Numbered from the stretch's first letter, positions 18,561 to 29,196 are shown. The stretch is 64,000 nucleotides of DNA from Craterilacuibacter sp. RT1T (GCF_023502145.1 NZ_JAMFLI010000007.1:105313-169312); one strand, 5' to 3'. The notes: generated from the sequence alone by a model not told the origin. Numbers and translations: made by a program.

Positions 18561-19877
18561 ATGACCCAGGATCAGATGCAGGCTTACTGGATGCCCTTTA
18601 CATCCAATCGCCATTTCAAGAGCGCACCGCGCATGCTGGTTTCGGCCGATGGCATGTATTACCGCGACGATTTGGATCGGCAGATTCTGGATGGCTGTGC
18701 CGGTTTGTGGTGTGTGAACGCAGGCCACAACCGCCAGCCCATTGTTGAGGCCATCCAAAAACAGGCGGCCACACTGGATTATGCCCCTCCTTTCCAGATC
18801 GGCCATCCCAAGGCATTCGAGGCGGCTGAGCAGCTGGCGGCAATGGCGCCGGCCGGTTTGTCCAAGGTGTTCTTCGTCAATTCGGGTTCCGAGGCTGCAG
18901 ACACGGCGCTAAAGATGGCGATTGCCTACCACCGCGTAAGGGGGGATGCAGCAAGGGTCAAGCTGGTGGGGCGCGAGCGCGGTTACCATGGTGTCAATTT
19001 TGGCGGTATTTCGGTCGGTGGCATTGCAGGTAACCGCAAGCTGTTCCCGGTCAGCCTGCCGACGGTAGACCATATCAAGAGCACGCATGATCTGGCACGC
19101 AATGCCTTTAGCCGCGGCGAGCCCGAGTTCGGTGCCGAGCTGGCAGACGAACTGGAGGCGCGCATCACGACCTTGCATGACCCTTCCACCATCGCTGCGG
19201 TCATTGTCGAGCCTATGGCCGGCTCGACCGGGGTGCTGATTCCACCCAAGGGCTATCTGAAGCGGCTGCGTGAAATCTGCGACAAATACGGCATCCTGCT
19301 TATTTTTGATGAGGTCATCACCGGCTTTGGCCGTCTGGGTGCCGACTGGGCCGCCAACCGCTTTGATGTCCTGCCCGATATTATTACCTGTGCCAAAGGG
19401 CTGACCAATGGCGTCGTACCGATGGGTGCCTTGCTGATCAAGCCCGAGATCCATGATGCCTTTATGGCGGCTGCGGCAGACCGGGCTATCGAATTCCCGC
19501 ATGGTTATACCTACTCGGCACATCCGCTAGCTTGCGCTGCGGCGATTGCGACGCTGGATGTCTACCGTCAGGATGGCTTGTTCGAGCGTGCCGCAACTCT
19601 GGCGCCACGTTTTGAAGACAAGGTGCATGCGCTGCGTGGCGAGCGCCATATCAAGGACATCCGCAATCTTGGACTGGTTGCCGGCATCGAGCTGGAGAGC
19701 CGGCCGGGTGCGCCGGGCGCGCGCGGCATGGATGTCTTTCTCAAATGCTGGGAAAAGGGCGTACTGGTGCGCTTTACCGGCGACATCATCGCCTGCTCGC
19801 CGCCTTTGATTATCAGCGAACAGGAAATCGACACCCTGTTTAGCGTGATTGGCGAAGCCATTCACGAAACCGAATAA
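18561..19877 (+). CDS. Omega-amino acid (beta-alanine):pyruvate aminotransferase
   Basis: This class III PLP aminotransferase moves the amino group of beta-alanine or similar omega-amino acids to pyruvate, giving a semialdehyde plus alanine. It has 438 residues. The PLP lysine is K279 in [16 protein letters not shown] and the cofactor aspartate D250 lies in [10 protein letters not shown]. The long identity-like stretches ([21 protein letters not shown]) recall the Pseudomonas omega-amino acid:pyruvate enzyme. The ATG follows GAGGAG. It lies 14 bases before the acylating dehydrogenase, which would consume its product. Exact substrate preference cannot be read from sequence. Confidence 0.88.
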   Translation: MTQDQMQAYWMPFTSNRHFKSAPRMLVSADGMYYRDDLDRQILDGCAGLWCVNAGHNRQPIVEAIQKQAATLDYAPPFQIGHPKAFEAAEQLAAMAPAGLSKVFFVNSGSEAADTALKMAIAYHRVRGDAARVKLVGRERGYHGVNFGGISVGGIAGNRKLFPVSLPTVDHIKSTHDLARNAFSRGEPEFGAELADELEARITTLHDPSTIAAVIVEPMAGSTGVLIPPKGYLKRLREICDKYGILLIFDEVITGFGRLGADWAANRFDVLPDIITCAKGLTNGVVPMGALLIKPEIHDAFMAAAADRAIEFPHGYTYSAHPLACAAAIATLDVYRQDGLFERAATLAPRFEDKVHALRGERHIKDIRNLGLVAGIELESRPGAPGARGMDVFLKCWEKGVLVRFTGDIIACSPPLIISEQEIDTLFSVIGEAIHETE

Positions 19878-19891
19878 TAAGGAAACCCATC

Positions 19892-21379
19892 ATGCAAAGC
19901 ATTGCCCATTTTATTGGCGGTGAGCATTACGCCGGCCAGAGCGAAAGACATAGCGAAGTTTTCAATCCTGCATTGGGCGAAGTGATTGCCCATGTGCCCT
20001 TGGCGACGCTGGATGAAGTCAATGCCGCCGTAGCCTGCGCGCGCCGTGCCTTTCCGGCCTGGGCCGAAACGCCGCCGCTTAAGCGCGCACGGGTCATGTT
20101 CAAATTCAAGGCATTGCTGGAAGAAAACCAGCAAAAAATAGCCGAGCTGATTTCCCGCGAGCACGGCAAGGTCGTCTCCGATGCCATGGGCGAGGTGACG
20201 CGCGGTCTGGAGGTGGTGGAGTTTGCCTGCGGGATTCCGCAGCTGCTCAAGGGTGAATTTACCGAACAGGTGGGCGGCGGTATCGATAGCCATTCCATGC
20301 GCCAGCCCTTGGGCGTGGTTGCCGGGATTACACCATTCAACTTCCCGGCCATGGTGCCGATGTGGATGTTCCCGGTCGCCATCGCCTGTGGCAATACCTT
20401 TATTCTCAAGCCATCCGAACGCGACCCGTCGACGGCGCTGTTGCTGGCCGACTTGCTCAAGCAGGCGGGTCTGCCGGACGGCGTATTTAATGTGGTGCAT
20501 GGCGACAAGGTCGCGGTGGATGCGCTACTGACCCATCCGGAGGTGGCGGCCTTGAGTTTTGTCGGCTCGACGCCGATTGCCCGCTACATTTATGAAACCG
20601 GTGCCCATCATGGTAAGCGGGTGCAGGCATTGGGCGGTGCCAAGAACCATCTGGTCGTGATGCCGGATGCGGATCTGGATGGCACGGTCGAGGCCCTGAT
20701 TGGTTCGGCTTACGGCTCGGCCGGCGAGCGCTGCATGGCGATCTCGGTCGCCGTGGCGGTGGGCGATGTGGCTGATGCACTGGTGGAAAAGCTGGCCGAA
20801 CGTGCCCGCAGCCTGAAAATAGGCGTAGGCGGCGAGGCGGATGCGGAAATGGGGCCGCTGGTGACGCGTATTCACCGCGACAAGGTGGCCGGCTATGTTG
20901 ATGCCGGTGTCGCCGAAGGCGCGAAACTGGTGGTCGATGGGCGCGCTTACCGCCATCCAGCGTATGAGAACGGCTTTTTTATCGGCCCTTGCCTGTTTGA
21001 TCATGTCTCGCCCGAGATGACCATCTATCAGGAGGAGATTTTCGGGCCGGTGCTGGCCGTGGTGCGTGTGCCCGACTTTGAAAGTGCCGTGCAGCTGATC
21101 AATGCCCACCCTTACGCCAACGGCACCGCCATCTTTACCCGTTCGGGTGCGGCTGCGCGCGAGTTCGGTCACCGTATTCAGGTCGGGATGGTTGGCGTGA
21201 ATGTGCCGATTCCTGTGCCGATGGCGTTCCACAGCTTTGGCGGCTGGAAGGCTTCGCTGTTCGGCGACCATTCCATGCATGGCCCGGAGGGCGTGCGCTT
21301 TTATACCCGCATCAAGACCATTACCAGCCGCTGGCCGGAGAAACTCACTGCCGAGTTTGTCATGCCCACCATGAAGTGA
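19892..21379 (+). CDS. mmsA: CoA-acylating (methyl)malonate-semialdehyde dehydrogenase
   Basis: MmsA-type dehydrogenases convert malonate or methylmalonate semialdehyde, CoA and NAD+ to acetyl- or propionyl-CoA with loss of CO2. It has 495 residues. N150 in GITPFNFP and the nucleophile C281 in [11 protein letters not shown] are the catalytic residues; GERC is typical of this CoA-acylating branch. It follows the aminotransferase in an operon, so beta-alanine would be taken to acetyl-CoA in two steps. A role in valine or inositol breakdown is possible, but no partner genes for those are near. Confidence 0.9.
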   Translation: MQSIAHFIGGEHYAGQSERHSEVFNPALGEVIAHVPLATLDEVNAAVACARRAFPAWAETPPLKRARVMFKFKALLEENQQKIAELISREHGKVVSDAMGEVTRGLEVVEFACGIPQLLKGEFTEQVGGGIDSHSMRQPLGVVAGITPFNFPAMVPMWMFPVAIACGNTFILKPSERDPSTALLLADLLKQAGLPDGVFNVVHGDKVAVDALLTHPEVAALSFVGSTPIARYIYETGAHHGKRVQALGGAKNHLVVMPDADLDGTVEALIGSAYGSAGERCMAISVAVAVGDVADALVEKLAERARSLKIGVGGEADAEMGPLVTRIHRDKVAGYVDAGVAEGAKLVVDGRAYRHPAYENGFFIGPCLFDHVSPEMTIYQEEIFGPVLAVVRVPDFESAVQLINAHPYANGTAIFTRSGAAAREFGHRIQVGMVGVNVPIPVPMAFHSFGGWKASLFGDHSMHGPEGVRFYTRIKTITSRWPEKLTAEFVMPTMK

Positions 21380-21394
21380 GGTGAGACGGTAGGC

Positions 21395-21428
21395 AAAAGA
21401 GCCGGCATCATGCCGGCTCTTTTGTTTT
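21395..21428. terminator. Terminator between mmsA and lnt
   Basis: A 13-bp stem AAAAGAGCCGGCA/TGCCGGCTCTTTT (21395-21407 with 21411-21423) with a 3-nt loop and TGTTTT tail. The A-rich 5' arm makes it usable from either side for the convergent mmsA and lnt genes. Confidence 0.9.
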
Positions 21429-21437
21429 CGGCCTTGC

Positions 21438-22943
21438 TTAGCGGGTTTTGGCGAGGCGGCGGCACTGCCACCACTCAAGCAGCATCACCCCCAGCAATAG
21501 CATGGCACAGCCTATAATCACCGGCAGGTTGCCGCTACGCATATAGGGCGTCAGGCCGCGACGCCCTTGCACCTCGACCTTGAGCACCTGTTCGGTGTCC
21601 GGTGCTGCCAGGCTCTTGATGCTGCCGTCCGGATTGATCAGTGCCGTCATGCCGGTATTGGTTGAGCGCAGCATGGGGCGGCCGGTTTCCAGTGAGCGCG
21701 CTTGCGACAACTGCAAATGCTGGTCCATGGCCGAGCTTTTGCCAAACCAGGCGAGATTGCTGACGTTGGCGAGCAAGGTCGCCTCGCGCGCCGGGCCGAT
21801 CAGCTCTTCGCCAAAACTATCCTCGTAGCAGACATTGAACGCGACTTTTTGTCCGGCCAGCGTCAATGGTGCCTGTGCCGGCCCGCCGCGCGAGAAGCCG
21901 GAGAGCGGCATATTCATATACTGGTAGATCCAGCCTATGAACTGCGGCAGCGGAATAAACTCGCCAAACGGCACCAGATGATTCTTGGCGTAGTAGGGCA
22001 GGTCGGGCTGGCTGAAAGCGACCACGGCATTGAGATAGCCCTCTCCGTCATCGGTGCGGCGCGGAATGCCGATGGCGATATCCATCTGTTTGGCTTTGGC
22101 CTCGCGCTGAATCATGCTGATCAGCCCGGGCGGCAGGTCTTCCAGAAATAGCGGGAAAGCGGTTTCCGGCAGAATCATCAGATCGGCGCGCTGGCTGCCT
22201 ATCATCTGGTAGTAGCGCTCTATCGTCAGTTGCAGTATTTCCGGGCTCCATTTGAGCGACTGTGGAATATTGCCCTGCGCCAGCGCCACGCTGACCGGCT
22301 GGCCGGCATTTTGCGTCCAGCTGACCGACTTCAGTAGTTGTGCGCCGCACCACAGACTGATTAACAAGGCGATCAGCGCCAGGCGCCCGCCCTTGGCCAG
22401 CCGCGGCAAGGCCACCAGTGCGCCTGCGCTCAAGGCTACGGCAAAGGTTACGCCGTGGATGCCGCTGACAGCGGCAAGGCCGGCCAACGGGCTTTCCGCA
22501 ATCTGGCTGTAACCGATCGCGCCCCACGGAAAGCCGGTAAACATCCAGCTGCGCAGCCATTCGCCCAGCGTCCACAAGGCGGGAAAGGCAACGAGCCAGC
22601 GCAGCCACGGCCTCTCACTTAACCTGACGGCAAACAGCATGGCCAGCGCCGGGTAGAGTGCGAGATAAGCGGGCAGCAGCAGTGTTGCCAGTGCCGCCGG
22701 CAAGGCCGGCAGCTGGGCGACGTCATGCAGGCTGTTGTAGATCCAGTTGAAGTTGGCGGTATAAGCCGCCAGTGCCCAGCCATAGCCCAAGGCAAACGCA
22801 TGGCGCGGATGGCGCTCGACCAGCTCGGCCAGTATGGCCAGCAGCAGCGGCATCAGCCAGAACAGACGATGGGGGGCGAAGGCAAACAGCGTGGCGGCGC
22901 CGGCCAGCAGGCAGGCGGCCAGATAGAAAAACCTTTTCGGCAT
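21438..22943 (-). CDS. lnt: Apolipoprotein N-acyltransferase
   Basis: Lnt adds the third acyl chain to the N-terminal cysteine of lipoproteins in the inner membrane. It has 501 residues: about six N-terminal membrane segments (to about residue 205), then a periplasmic nitrilase-like domain with the catalytic triad E260 (LPETAFP), K320 (YYAKNHLVPFGEF) and C372 (NVCYEDSFG), and a final membrane helix. The start overlaps the corC stop by one base (TGATG), so it is coupled to the upstream genes, the usual corC-lnt pairing. Confidence 0.96.
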   Translation of the reverse strand: MPKRFFYLAACLLAGAATLFAFAPHRLFWLMPLLLAILAELVERHPRHAFALGYGWALAAYTANFNWIYNSLHDVAQLPALPAALATLLLPAYLALYPALAMLFAVRLSERPWLRWLVAFPALWTLGEWLRSWMFTGFPWGAIGYSQIAESPLAGLAAVSGIHGVTFAVALSAGALVALPRLAKGGRLALIALLISLWCGAQLLKSVSWTQNAGQPVSVALAQGNIPQSLKWSPEILQLTIERYYQMIGSQRADLMILPETAFPLFLEDLPPGLISMIQREAKAKQMDIAIGIPRRTDDGEGYLNAVVAFSQPDLPYYAKNHLVPFGEFIPLPQFIGWIYQYMNMPLSGFSRGGPAQAPLTLAGQKVAFNVCYEDSFGEELIGPAREATLLANVSNLAWFGKSSAMDQHLQLSQARSLETGRPMLRSTNTGMTALINPDGSIKSLAAPDTEQVLKVEVQGRRGLTPYMRSGNLPVIIGCAMLLLGVMLLEWWQCRRLAKTR

Positions 22944-23806
22944 CAGGCGTCCTGCTCGCTGCTGCTGTCATCGCCTGCATCGCGCCGTGGCGCCACCACC
23001 AGCGTATGCAGGCGACGGCTGTCGGCGCGCAAAATGGTAATGTCCAGCGGGCCCAGCGTAACTTTCTCGCCACGTTTTGGCATATGTGCCATCGCGGTCA
23101 GTACCAGCCCGCCCAGCGTGTCGGCGTCATCGTCGGAAAAGTCGGTGCCGAAGAAGGCATTGATATCTTCGATTTCGGTTTGTGCCTTGACCCGGTAGCG
23201 CCGGCCGCGGATGGGGACGATATTGTCTTCGGCTTCATCGAAGTCGTATTCGTCTTCAATATCGCCGACGATCTGTTCAATGACGTCCTCGATGGTCACG
23301 AGGCCGGAAACGCTGCCATATTCATCCACCACGATAGCCATATGGTTGCGCGTGCTCTTGAAATCCTTGAGCAACACATTGAGCGGCTTGGACTCCGGAA
23401 CAAATACCGCTTGGCGCAGGGTGTCGCGCAGGTCGAACAACTTGGGGTTGTGGAAGTAGCGCAGCAAATCCTTGGCCAGCAGAATGCCGACAATATCGTC
23501 CTTGTCGTCATCGATGACCGGGAAGCGCGAGTGTGCCGTATCCATTACGAAGGGCAGGAATTGCTCGACCGGATCATCGACGCGCACGACATCCATCTGG
23601 CTGCGCGGCACCATCACGTCGCGCACCGTTTGTTCCGAGACATTGAGTACGCCTTCTATCATCGCCAGCGCGTCCGCATCCATCAGGTTGCGTTCGAATG
23701 CGGCATGGAGTTGGGCGATCAACTCTTCGCGGTCTTCAGGCTCATGGGTAAAACGGTTCAGTAGTCGTTCGAACCAGCTAGGTGACGGTTTGCCAGAGTC
23801 GTCCAT
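22943..23806 (-). CDS. corC: CorC/HlyC-type CBS-domain protein
   Basis: This is the soluble YbeX/CorC family, associated with Mg2+/Co2+ homeostasis and more recently with ribosome metabolism. It has 287 residues: an acidic N-terminus, two CBS domains around residues 65-190 (VMVPRSQMDVV onward; VDEYGSVSGLVTIEDVIEQIVGDI) and a C-terminal CorC_HlyC domain. It overlaps ybeY by one base and lnt by one base, in the conserved ybeY-corC-lnt order. The family's molecular function is not settled. Confidence 0.93.
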   Translation of the reverse strand: MDDSGKPSPSWFERLLNRFTHEPEDREELIAQLHAAFERNLMDADALAMIEGVLNVSEQTVRDVMVPRSQMDVVRVDDPVEQFLPFVMDTAHSRFPVIDDDKDDIVGILLAKDLLRYFHNPKLFDLRDTLRQAVFVPESKPLNVLLKDFKSTRNHMAIVVDEYGSVSGLVTIEDVIEQIVGDIEDEYDFDEAEDNIVPIRGRRYRVKAQTEIEDINAFFGTDFSDDDADTLGGLVLTAMAHMPKRGEKVTLGPLDITILRADSRRLHTLVVAPRRDAGDDSSSEQDA

Positions 23807-24315
23807 TAGACGGATTTTTCCTCAAGATAAGGGTCGGGATATCCCAGCTTGGCCAGGATCAGGGTTTCCAGAGCTTCCATGGCATCGGCTTCGGCTTCGT
23901 CTTCGTGGTCGAAGCCTTGCAGATGCAACAGGCCATGTACGGTCAGATGGGCGTAATGCGCCAACAGGTCTATGCCTTGCTCGGCCGCTTCTTTTTCGAC
24001 GACCGGCGCGCACAGCACCAGGTCGCCGAACAGCGGCATGCCGGCTACGGTTTCGCCTTCATTCAGGGCGAAGGACAGGACATTGGTGGCGTAGTCTTTG
24101 CCACGGTAGTCGCGATTGAGTGCGCGGCCTTCATCGGCATCGACGATCAGCACGCTGACCTCGGCGGCTTTGACGCCGGCTTGCAGCGCGGCACGCGCCC
24201 AGCGGCCTAGTTCTTTGGCCGGGGGCAGGGTCGTGGCCGTGCTGCGCACATCCAGAGTCAGTTGCAATCGCGCGGCAAGGCGGGCGAGCAGGGGGTTACG
24301 CTTGGCTTTTTTCAT
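23806..24315 (-). CDS. ybeY: Endoribonuclease YbeY
   Basis: YbeY is a single-strand-specific zinc RNase needed for 16S rRNA 3' end maturation and ribosome quality control. It has 169 residues; the metal-binding [11 protein letters not shown] motif gives H127, H131 and H137. The ATG at 24315 ([17 protein letters not shown]) is the likeliest start and overlaps the phoH 3' end by 20 bases; earlier in-frame codons lie deep inside phoH. The ribosome site is weak, in keeping with translational coupling. Confidence 0.94.
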   Translation of the reverse strand: MKKAKRNPLLARLAARLQLTLDVRSTATTLPPAKELGRWARAALQAGVKAAEVSVLIVDADEGRALNRDYRGKDYATNVLSFALNEGETVAGMPLFGDLVLCAPVVEKEAAEQGIDLLAHYAHLTVHGLLHLQGFDHEDEAEADAMEALETLILAKLGYPDPYLEEKSV

Positions 24316-25267
24316 CGTTTTTCTGTTGGTAATGCTCGTAGGCATCGACGATTTTTTGCACCAGCGGATGGCGCACAACGTCGTCGCTGTTGAAATGGTG
24401 GAAATGCAGGCCGCGCACATGGCCCAGAATCTGTTCCACTTCGACCAGCCCGCTTTTCTGGTGGCGGGCCAGATCGATCTGGGTGATGTCGCCGGTAATC
24501 ACCGCGCGCGAACCGAAGCCGATGCGGGTGAGAAACATCTTCATCTGTTCGGGCGTGGTGTTCTGTGCCTCGTCCAGAATGATAAAGGCGTTGTTGAGCG
24601 TGCGCCCGCGCATATAGGCCAGTGGTGCAATCTCGATCTGTCCTTTTTCCAGCATGCGCTCGACCCGTTCGCTGCCGATCAGGTCATAGAGCGCGTCGTA
24701 CAGCGGGCGCAAATACGGGTCGACCTTTTGCGCCAGATCGCCGGGCAGAAAACCCAGCTTCTCGCCGGCTTCGACCGCCGGGCGCACCAGCACGATACGC
24801 TTGACCGCGTCGCGCTCGAAGGCATCGACGGCGCAGGCGACGGCCAGATAGGTCTTGCCGGTGCCGGCAGGGCCGATGCCGAAACTGATGGTGTGCTCCA
24901 GCATGGCGCGGATATAGCCAACCTGGCGCGGCGTGCGCCCGCGCAAATCGCCACGGCGGGTGCGCAAAGCGGGCGAGCTGTCGGTTTCGCTGCTGGCAGC
25001 GACCGGGTTTTGTCTGAGTTCGACCAGACACAATTGCACGTCTTCCAGCTCCAGTTCCCGCGTCTCGGCCTGCAGATAGAGTTGGGTGAGTGCGCTGGCG
25101 GCTTCGCGCGCACGTTCGCCCTGAATGCGCAACTGCTCGCCACGGCGGGCGATGCTGACATCCAGTGCGATTTCTATCTGCTTGAGGTTGCTGTCCAGCG
25201 GGCCGGTCAAGCGCGCCAGACGGGCATTGTCGATCGGATTGAAACTGAGCTGTTCGGCGTGGGGCAT
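24296..25267 (-). CDS. PhoH-like ATPase (YbeZ)
   Basis: PhoH-family ATPase, thought to act with YbeY in RNA metabolism. It has 323 residues: an N-terminal KH-like region with [27 protein letters not shown], then a P-loop GPAGTGKT at 132-139 and the Walker B stretch [23 protein letters not shown]. It sits between miaB and ybeY, the conserved ybeZ position. The biochemical role of the family is still tentative. Confidence 0.93.
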   Translation of the reverse strand: MPHAEQLSFNPIDNARLARLTGPLDSNLKQIEIALDVSIARRGEQLRIQGERAREAASALTQLYLQAETRELELEDVQLCLVELRQNPVAASSETDSSPALRTRRGDLRGRTPRQVGYIRAMLEHTISFGIGPAGTGKTYLAVACAVDAFERDAVKRIVLVRPAVEAGEKLGFLPGDLAQKVDPYLRPLYDALYDLIGSERVERMLEKGQIEIAPLAYMRGRTLNNAFIILDEAQNTTPEQMKMFLTRIGFGSRAVITGDITQIDLARHQKSGLVEVEQILGHVRGLHFHHFNSDDVVRHPLVQKIVDAYEHYQQKNDEKSQA

Positions 25268-25345
25268 GGGGCAGTCGGGTCTCGGGTCTGGTGTCCGGCC
25301 GTATCGGTGTGAACAGGCCGGACCATCGTCATGCTTCTGATGGTA

Positions 25346-26680
25346 TTACACCATTTGGGTGCTGACTACCTCGCCCACCAGTGAATGCGGGTGGGCCTCG
25401 GTGATGCGCACCTGCACCATCTGCCCCAGCAGGTGCGGCTCTCCGACAAAATTGACCACCCGGTTGTTGCCGGTGCGGGCTGCCAGCATGCTGGCGTCGC
25501 GGCGCGAAACCGATTCGACCAGCACTTGCTGGATCGTGCCTTGCATGGCCTGGTTGATGGCAAATCCGGTGGCCTCGATTTCACGGTTCAGTGCCGCCAG
25601 ACGGCGCTGCTTCACTTCATAAGGCGTGTCGTCGCTCAGGTTGGCGGCCGGTGTGCCCGGGCGCGGGCTGTAGATAAAGACAAAGCTGAAGTCGAAGGCC
25701 AGATCCTTGACCAGCTTAAGCGTCGCCTCGAAGTCGGCGTCGGTTTCGCCGGGGAAGCCGACGATAAAGTCGGAGGACAGGCTAAGATCCGGACGCACGG
25801 CACGCAGCTTGCGGATGATGGATTTGTACTCAAGCGCGGTATAGCCGCGCTTCATCGCCATCAAAATACGGTCGGAACCGCTTTGCACCGGCAGGTGCAG
25901 ATGCGAAACCAGCTTGGGCAGGCGCGCAAAGCAGTCGATGATGCGTTCGGTGAATTCGCGCGGATGGCTGGTGGTAAAGCGGATGCGCTCGACGCCCGGT
26001 ATCTCGTGCACGAACTCCAGCAGCAGGGCAAAGTCGGCGATCTCGCCATCGGCCATCAGGCCGCGGTAAGCGTTGACGTTCTGTCCCAGCAGCGTGATTT
26101 CCTTCACCCCCTGCAGTGCCAGCCCGGCGATTTCGGTTAGCACGTCTTCGAACGGGCGCGAGACTTCCTCGCCGCGGGTATAAGGCACGACGCAGAACGA
26201 GCAGTATTTGGAGCAGCCTTCCATGATGGAGACGGCGGCCGCATGGCCGTCGACCTTGGCCGGCGGAATATGGTCGAACTTTTCGATCTCGGGGAAGGAA
26301 ATGTCCACTTGCGATGTGCCGCTTTCTTGCCGGTTTTTGATCAGCTCCGGCAGGCGGTGCAGCGTTTGCGGGCCGAACACCACGTCTACATAGGGTGCGC
26401 GCTTGACGATGGTCGCACCCTCCTGGCTTGCCACACAACCGCCCACGCCTATGATCAGCCCGGGTTTCTCCAGCTTGAGTTCGCGCACGCGGCCCAGATC
26501 GGAGAACACTTTTTCCTGTGCCTTTTCCCGCACGCTGCAGGTATTGAACAGAATGATGTCTGCGTCTTCGGGCCGGTCGGTCTTGATGGTGGCCTCGTTG
26601 CCGGCGAGTACATCCACCATCTTGTTGGAGTCGTATTCGTTCATCTGGCAGCCGAACGTCTTGATGTAAACCTTTTTCAT
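25346..26680 (-). CDS. miaB: tRNA-2-methylthio-N6-dimethylallyladenosine synthase
   Basis: MiaB is a radical-SAM methylthiotransferase that converts i6A37 to ms2i6A37 in tRNAs reading UNN codons. It has 444 residues: an N-terminal domain with C11, C48 and C82 for the auxiliary 4Fe-4S cluster, the radical-[11 protein letters not shown] motif (C156, C160, C163) and a C-terminal TRAM domain. The start at 26680 gives [21 protein letters not shown], and residues before it are not conserved. It heads the miaB-phoH-ybeY-corC-lnt series, with a 78-base gap to phoH. Confidence 0.96.
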   Translation of the reverse strand: MKKVYIKTFGCQMNEYDSNKMVDVLAGNEATIKTDRPEDADIILFNTCSVREKAQEKVFSDLGRVRELKLEKPGLIIGVGGCVASQEGATIVKRAPYVDVVFGPQTLHRLPELIKNRQESGTSQVDISFPEIEKFDHIPPAKVDGHAAAVSIMEGCSKYCSFCVVPYTRGEEVSRPFEDVLTEIAGLALQGVKEITLLGQNVNAYRGLMADGEIADFALLLEFVHEIPGVERIRFTTSHPREFTERIIDCFARLPKLVSHLHLPVQSGSDRILMAMKRGYTALEYKSIIRKLRAVRPDLSLSSDFIVGFPGETDADFEATLKLVKDLAFDFSFVFIYSPRPGTPAANLSDDTPYEVKQRRLAALNREIEATGFAINQAMQGTIQQVLVESVSRRDASMLAARTGNNRVVNFVGEPHLLGQMVQVRITEAHPHSLVGEVVSTQMV

Positions 26681-27068
26681 GGTGTGCACGCTTGTCAATA
26701 TGAAATGCCAGCACGCCCGCGCGCTCCCTTTTATGGCGGGGAGGACGGTTTTTGCTGGCAAATGAAGATGTTGCGCGCGAGTGTACCACAGGCCATCACT
26801 CAGACGATGCTGTGCGCTACGCGTTACAGCCTGGCATCACGCCCTGTTCTGTCTGCGAAGCGCTTTGCGGCTGGCGGGTACGGCCTTTGTCTGGTTTTGT
26901 TGTTTTTTGTTCGTATGTCGAGGCCGTCCCGGGCGGAATCAGGTAAAAAATCAGGAATTTCCATTCAGGATTTTTGCTTGTTTTTTTAAGCCCTTTTGCA
27001 TTTATCCGTTTTTAAATCAGTGGATAAGACATTTTTTTCTGGCTAACGGCATAATCTGCAAGAAAAAC
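26681..27068. other. Non-coding stretch upstream of the serine module
   Basis: About 390 bases between the miaB start and the FNR-type box. The first part is GC-rich, the part from about 26890 is T-rich. Short open frames occur but have no ribosome site, no recognisable protein and poor codon use. The miaB promoter must lie in its left part, but I cannot pick one with confidence. Confidence 0.5.
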
Positions 27069-27082
27069 TTGATTAGAATCAA
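27069..27082. promoter_or_regulatory. FNR/CRP-family box TTGATTAGAATCAA
   Basis: A perfect match to the FNR consensus TTGAT-N4-ATCAA. Its centre lies about 61 bases upstream of the start predicted from the promoter at 27102-27129, the class I activator position. It suggests that the regulator-transporter genes, and perhaps sdaA, are induced when oxygen is low. The match and position are seen; activation by an FNR homologue is inferred. Confidence 0.65.
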
Positions 27083-27101
27083 CTGATGTACCTATATGCC
27101 C

Positions 27102-27129
27102 TTGCAAAGTTCACAAACGAAAGTAGAAT
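27102..27129 (+). promoter_or_regulatory. Promoter of the YheO-like regulator gene
   Basis: TTGCAA (27102-27107, 4 of 6) and TAGAAT (27124-27129, 5 of 6) with a 16-bp spacer; predicted start near 27136, leaving a leader of about 28 bases before the ATG at 27164. Because it lies downstream of the in-frame codon at 27086, it also argues against that earlier start. Confidence 0.6.
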
Positions 27130-27163
27130 TGCCGCAAATTTATTAGCGGAAGAAGTTTCTATC

Positions 27164-27808
27164 ATGCGCGTTACGGTTGATTTGGCTGTTCTGGCGGATT
27201 TTCTGTCCCAAGTGCTGGGGCAGCGTACTGAAGTGGCAGTACACGACATGAGCGATCTCGATCAGTCGTTGTGCATCATCCGGAATCCTATTTCCGGTCG
27301 GGAGGTCGGTGCGCCGGCAACCGATATGGCTTTGCGTCTGCTCAATGAATTCCAGCGCGGGGATGGCCCGTCGTTCCGGACTAACTATCCGGGCAAGCTG
27401 GTGGATGGGCAGCGCATGCGCTCTTCCAGCTTGCTGATTTGCGACGAGAAGGACAAGGCCCGCGCCATGGTTTGCCTGAATAGTAATGATCACGAGCTGC
27501 AGCGTGCGGTCGAGCTTTTGCAGGTGCACTTCCGTCGTGATCAGGACATGCACAGCGAAGAGTCCGCGGCCCACTCGGTAGAAAGCCTGGGTGACGACAT
27601 TATCGGCAAGGTGATGGCCGCTTATCCGCCGCCTGCCGAACTGGGCAGCCAGCAAAAAAGAGCCATTGTCAGCGAACTGGAGCACAAGGGGATTTTTCTG
27701 GTGAAGGGCTTTATTGCCAAAACGGCCCACTTGCTGCTGATTTCCGAACCCACGCTGTATCGCTATCTGAAAGAAGCCGCCCAGGGCGACAGCCCGGCGA
27801 CTGCTTGA
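27164..27808 (+). CDS. YheO/DauR-like PAS-HTH transcriptional regulator
   Basis: It has 214 residues with two parts: a YheO-type PAS domain (about 5-115, starting VDLAVLADFLSQVLGQRTEVAVHDMSDL) and a C-terminal helix-turn-helix (about 150-205, IVSELEHKGIFLVKGFIAKTAHLLLISEPTLYRYLKE). Relatives control D-amino acid or amino acid catabolic genes. It stands 66 bases before a serine transporter gene in the same direction, so that operon is its likely target. An upstream in-frame start at 27086 is rejected because it precedes the promoter. The ligand is unknown. Confidence 0.8.
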   Translation: MRVTVDLAVLADFLSQVLGQRTEVAVHDMSDLDQSLCIIRNPISGREVGAPATDMALRLLNEFQRGDGPSFRTNYPGKLVDGQRMRSSSLLICDEKDKARAMVCLNSNDHELQRAVELLQVHFRRDQDMHSEESAAHSVESLGDDIIGKVMAAYPPPAELGSQQKRAIVSELEHKGIFLVKGFIAKTAHLLLISEPTLYRYLKEAAQGDSPATA

Positions 27809-27873
27809 TTATTTAACGGCCACATTTGTGGCGATCCAATCTGCCATTTGACTTGAAAGCAAGGAAGACAAGA

Positions 27874-29196
27874 ATGTCTCAATCCAATGTTTATACCCCT
27901 GAAGCGTCTGCTCAGGCTGGACAGGCTGCCGCTGGCAAGCCGGCCTGGACGCGTCAGGATACGACCTGGATGCTAGGCCTGTACGGTACTGCCGTGGGTG
28001 CCGGTACGCTGTTTCTGCCGATCAACGCGGGTATTGGTGGCTTCTGGCCATTGCTGGTCATGCTGGTGCTGGCCTGGCCGCTGACCTACTTTGCCCACCG
28101 TGGCCTGAACCGCTTCGTGCTGTCCGGTTCGACCCGCGACGGCGACATTACCGAAGTGGTCGAAGAGCATTTTGGCCTGACCGCAGGTAAGCTGATTACG
28201 CTGCTGTACTTCTTTGCTATCTATCCGATTTTGCTGGTGTATAGCGTGGCGATCACCAACACGGTGATGTCTTTCCTGACCCACCAGTTCGGCATTCAGC
28301 TGGGTAACGATATCGTCACCCGCGGCATTTTTGCCCTGGGTCTGATTCTGGCGCTGATGTCGGTGGTTCGTCTGGGCGGCGAGTTCATCGTGAAGGCGAT
28401 GAGCGTGCTGGTGTTCCCGTTCGTCGCTGCATTGATGCTGCTGGCGCTGTATCTGGTGCCGCACTGGAATAGCTCGATGATCGACCAGGCCGGCACCTTT
28501 AGTGCTGCTGTCAGCAGCGGTGCATTCTGGAAGACCCTGTGGCTGGCGATTCCGGTGATGGTGTTCTCGTTCAACCATTCGCCTATTATCTCGTCGTTTG
28601 CCGTTGACCAGAAAAAACTGCACCCAGGCTGCGAAGATGCCGCGTCCAACCGTACGCTGAGCCGCGCGCACATCATGATGGTTGCTTCGGTCTTCTTCTT
28701 CGTGTTCAGCTGCGTGCTGAGCCTGTCGCCAGCTGATCTGGCCGAAGCCAAGGCACAGAACCTGTCCATCCTGTCTTATCTGGCCAACCACTTCCAGAAC
28801 CCGATCATTGCCTGGGTTGCGCCGCTGATTGCCATCGTCGCGATTTCCAAGTCGTTCTTCGGTCACTATCTGGGTGCCAAAGAAGGCTTCAATGGTCTGG
28901 TGATTAAGGAACTGCGTCAGCGTGGCAAGACCATCGATACCGCCAAGCTGGACCGCTTTACCGCCGTATTCATGATCGTGACCACCTGGATTGTTGCCAC
29001 GCTCAACCCGAACATCCTGGGCATGATTGAAAACCTGGGTGGCCCGGTGATTGCCGTGCTGCTGTTCCTGATGCCTATGTATGCGATTTATAAAGTGCCT
29101 GCAATGAAGAAGTATGCCGGCGCTGCCAGCAACTACTTCGTAGTCGCCATCGGCCTGATCGCCATCTCGGCCATCTTCTACTCGCTGGTGTTCTGA
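27874..29196 (+). CDS. sdaC: Serine/threonine transporter, HAAAP (SdaC) family
   Basis: An inner-membrane proton-coupled amino acid symporter of the hydroxy/aromatic amino acid permease family. It has 440 residues with about eleven hydrophobic segments; YGTAVGAGTLFLPINAG at the first helix and FSFNHSPIISSFAVDQ mid-protein are characteristic of SdaC. The ATG at 27874 follows AAGGAAG at 27861-27867. It is placed between the YheO-like regulator and sdaA, so imported serine would be deaminated at once. Threonine uptake is also possible. Confidence 0.88.
   Translation: MSQSNVYTPEASAQAGQAAAGKPAWTRQDTTWMLGLYGTAVGAGTLFLPINAGIGGFWPLLVMLVLAWPLTYFAHRGLNRFVLSGSTRDGDITEVVEEHFGLTAGKLITLLYFFAIYPILLVYSVAITNTVMSFLTHQFGIQLGNDIVTRGIFALGLILALMSVVRLGGEFIVKAMSVLVFPFVAALMLLALYLVPHWNSSMIDQAGTFSAAVSSGAFWKTLWLAIPVMVFSFNHSPIISSFAVDQKKLHPGCEDAASNRTLSRAHIMMVASVFFFVFSCVLSLSPADLAEAKAQNLSILSYLANHFQNPIIAWVAPLIAIVAISKSFFGHYLGAKEGFNGLVIKELRQRGKTIDTAKLDRFTAVFMIVTTWIVATLNPNILGMIENLGGPVIAVLLFLMPMYAIYKVPAMKKYAGAASNYFVVAIGLIAISAIFYSLVF

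Noticed and set aside
26752..27086. Short + strand frames between miaB and the serine regulator
   Set aside because: They lack ribosome sites, are unusually rich in Cys and Phe, and run through the FNR box and promoter region.
27086..27163. Upstream start that would lengthen the YheO-like regulator by 26 residues
   Set aside because: A well-formed promoter (27102-27129) lies downstream of that codon, and the extra residues are not family-like.
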